Source: Pedobacter sp. (GTDB lineage Bacteria; Bacteroidota; Bacteroidia; Sphingobacteriales; Sphingobacteriaceae). Taken from it: a stretch of 7,368 nt of DNA. Positions 6,863 to 7,368 of this stretch are shown in pieces. Below the pieces are notes generated by a model. That model saw only the letters and a program-made list of their open reading frames with translations, did not search any database and was not told the DNA's origin. The stretch is from NCBI GenBank assembly GCA_028287885.1, contig JAQBOT010000158.1, positions 1-7,368 of the forward strand, given 5' to 3'. The stretch's first letter is position 1. The number at the start of each line of letters is the position of its first letter. The position numbers were made by a program, and so were the translations under genes.

Positions 6863-7368
6863 ATGAAAAATGAAGAATATTTCCAGGTAGCCCCTGGAGT
6901 TTGGGGAATGCGTATTGTGTTTGTAAACATCTACATGGTGCAAATCGGCGACGAGGATTGGGTACTTATCGATGCGGGCCTTTATGGAAGCGCTGCTAAG
7001 ATCAAACGTATGGCAGAAGCCTTGTTTGGTGTAGACAATCCGCCTAAGGCGATCATATTAACTCATGGACATTTTGATCATGTGGGCGCGTTGAAGGATC
7101 TTTTAAACAGTTGGAAGGTACAGGTGTACGCCCACTTCCTGGAGATGCCTTACCTAACTGGCCATTCTTCATACCCGCCACCCGATTCAAGTGTCGGCGG
7201 AGGACTGATGAGCAGCATGTCATTTTTGTTTCCTAAAAAACCGATACAGCTTGGGGGCTACATTCATGCTTTATCCAAGGATGGGTATCTTCCACATATG
7301 CCAGATTGGATTTGGATTCATACCCCTGGACATGCTCCCGGCCACATTTCCCTATTTAGGGGAAGAGA
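6863..7368 (+). CDS. Metallo-beta-lactamase-fold hydrolase, 3' end outside window
   Basis: The first 168 residues of a metallo-beta-lactamase-fold enzyme are visible, and the frame is still open at the edge. An early strand pair leads to DWVLIDAG (32-39), followed by the zinc motif THGHFDH (67-73, HxHxDH with H68, H70, D72 and H73) and then HTPGHAPGH (153-161), which supplies the next metal-ligand histidine (H157). The remaining ligands (a bridging Asp and a last His) should lie beyond the window. There is no signal peptide, so it is probably cytoplasmic. The superfamily covers lactonases, glyoxalase II, RNases and others; these residues do not decide the substrate. The start is clear: the frame has TAA at 6836-6838 and no other ATG before 6863. 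No convincing TAnnTTTG box is found in front. It is divergent from tlpA, 131 bp apart, and shows no evident functional link to it. Confidence 0.92.
   Translation, partial: MKNEEYFQVAPGVWGMRIVFVNIYMVQIGDEDWVLIDAGLYGSAAKIKRMAEALFGVDNPPKAIILTHGHFDHVGALKDLLNSWKVQVYAHFLEMPYLTGHSSYPPPDSSVGGGLMSSMSFLFPKKPIQLGGYIHALSKDGYLPHMPDWIWIHTPGHAPGHISLFRGR

Overview
The window looks like an ordinary chromosomal segment from a member of the Bacteroidota, most likely Sphingobacteriaceae (Pedobacter-like). Four things point there: outer-membrane protein families typical of the phylum (a DUF5916 protein and a probable DUF3078 tail), two promoter -7 boxes of the Bacteroidota form TAnnTTTG, A-rich leaders without Shine-Dalgarno sequences, and moderate GC content. 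The genus is an inference from protein style, not from a search.

Layout. Positions 2-241 (+) hold the 3' end of a probable DUF3078 outer-membrane protein. It converges, with a 7-bp gap, on a complete 813-residue DUF5916 protein (249-2690, -) with a signal peptide, a CBM9-like domain and a predicted outer-membrane barrel. A 220-bp divergent region (2691-2910) carries a recognisable promoter for ffh (2911-4251, +), the protein subunit of the signal recognition particle. It is followed 63 bp later by a yifB/comM-type Mg-chelatase-like AAA+ ATPase (4315-5853, +). The yifB stop codon directly abuts the stop codon of a minus-strand gene for an 88-residue, very acidic protein of unknown function (5854-6120). 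That gene lies 20 bp downstream of a TlpA-family thiol-disulfide oxidoreductase (6141-6731, -), and the two probably form an operon driven from a promoter at about 6749-6756. A divergent 131-bp region then leads to a metallo-beta-lactamase-fold hydrolase (6863 onward, +), cut by the window end.

How the genes fit together. ffh serves co-translational membrane targeting, yifB probably DNA processing, and tlpA periplasmic redox chemistry. The DUF5916 and DUF3078 proteins belong to the outer membrane. There is no clear shared pathway. I see no mobile element, CRISPR array, tRNA, rRNA, phage gene or defence-type cluster, and no convincing new multi-gene system. The least explained items are the acidic small protein coupled to tlpA, the tightly packed convergent gene ends without hairpin terminators, and the dyad sequences in front of the DUF5916 gene.
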